Source of the DNA: Chloroflexota bacterium
Lineage (GTDB): Bacteria; Chloroflexota; Limnocylindria; QHBO01
Direction of reading: 5' to 3'
DNA length: 6,366 nt
NCBI GenBank assembly: GCA_013697395.1
Contig: JACCWY010000557.1
Span: 1 to 6,366 of the forward strand
In this document: piece after piece, positions 6,030-6,366 of the stretch
Numbering within the stretch: position 1 is the first letter of the stretch
How the letters are laid out: every line of letters starts with the position of its first letter
Made by a program: the position numbers and the translations under genes
The notes under the pieces: model-generated
Seen by the model: the letters and a program-made list of their open reading frames with translations, nothing else
Databases searched by the model: none
Told to the model about the DNA's origin: nothing

Positions 6030-6366
6030 CAGGCCACGCCCTCGCCCGGTACCGACTCTGCCTTCTCGCGCTGGCCCTCCGCCCAGCCATCCGGCGGGCT
6101 CTTTGGACCGATGAAGTCCATGTGGCTGCGCAGCTCGGCGCCCACGGCCTCGATCGGTGCCTTCGCGTTCTCGGCGCGAAGCCGCTTGAATTCGGGAGCG
6201 CCGCGGCGGCCCTCCTCGATCCAGCGCTTCGCGAAGGAGCCATCCCGGATCTCGGCCAGGATCTGCTTCATCTCGGCGCGAATGCGCTCGTCGATGATCC
6301 GCGGGCCGGAGACATAGTCGCCGTATTCGGCGGTGTCGCTGATGCTGTAGCGCATGTACTGCAGGC
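6029..6366 (-). CDS. ilvC: Ketol-acid reductoisomerase, C-terminal part (5' end outside window)
   Basis: The last 111 complete codons and the stop are present; the N-terminal NADPH-binding domain lies beyond the right edge. The visible part is the end of the helical knotted domain of a class I KARI. It starts in the family block LQYMRYSISDTAEYGDY, where the serine of SIS is expected to contact substrate, and continues with GPRII, an Arg/Glu-rich helix, and APIEAVGAELRSHMDFI near the end. The magnesium-binding Asp/Glu residues of the family lie upstream of the window. The enzyme isomerises and reduces 2-acetolactate and 2-aceto-2-hydroxybutyrate for valine/leucine and isoleucine. About 20 further polar residues follow the last conserved block. 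The ATG at 6355 is an internal methionine, not a start. Confidence 0.97.
   Translation of the reverse strand, partial: LQYMRYSISDTAEYGDYVSGPRIIDERIRAEMKQILAEIRDGSFAKRWIEEGRRGAPEFKRLRAENAKAPIEAVGAELRSHMDFIGPKSPPDGWAEGQREKAESVPGEGVA

Noticed and set aside
4830..6317. A 495-codon plus-strand open frame antisense to leuA
   Set aside because: It is a GC-driven shadow: leuA on the other strand has every family motif across this stretch, while the antisense translation is Arg/Gly/Ala/Leu-rich with no recognisable domain.

Overview
The window is one GC-rich bacterial branched-chain amino acid (BCAA) operon read entirely on the minus strand, so transcription runs from high to low coordinates. In that order it holds the 3' end of ilvC (ketol-acid reductoisomerase), leuA (2-isopropylmalate synthase), leuB (3-isopropylmalate dehydrogenase), cimA (citramalate synthase), ilvE (branched-chain aminotransferase), a small gene for a free-standing LeuA-type allosteric domain, and the first 15 codons of an unidentified gene that runs off the left edge. 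No rRNA, tRNA, mobile element, CRISPR array or plus-strand gene is supported.

The first five genes are packed with no spacers. Their junctions are TGATG (ilvC/leuA), GTGA (leuA/leuB), ATGA (leuB/cimA) and ATGA (cimA/ilvE), which points to translational coupling. After ilvE the packing relaxes: 54 bases precede the domain gene and 79 bases precede the last gene, and both of these have strong Shine-Dalgarno sites (AAGGAGA, AAGGAGG). No gap exceeds 100 bases.

Together the genes make leucine and, by the threonine-independent route, isoleucine. LeuA condenses 2-ketoisovalerate with acetyl-CoA and CimA condenses pyruvate with acetyl-CoA. LeuB can oxidise both downstream products, IlvC serves the isoleucine/valine branch, and IlvE does the final transamination. 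LeuC/LeuD, IlvD and IlvBN are not in the window.

The most unusual item is the 173-residue protein at 126-647. It consists almost entirely of a LeuA C-terminal regulatory domain with no catalytic barrel, in the same operon as two full-length synthases (LeuA and CimA) that each keep their own copy. It looks like an intact small gene, and could be a stand-alone leucine/isoleucine sensor or regulatory subunit. A second point is that LeuB has alanine where the family normally has the aspartate that contacts the NAD ribose.

The organism cannot be named from this window. High GC, short gene junctions and this gene set would fit Chloroflexota or a similar high-GC lineage, but that is a weak inference.
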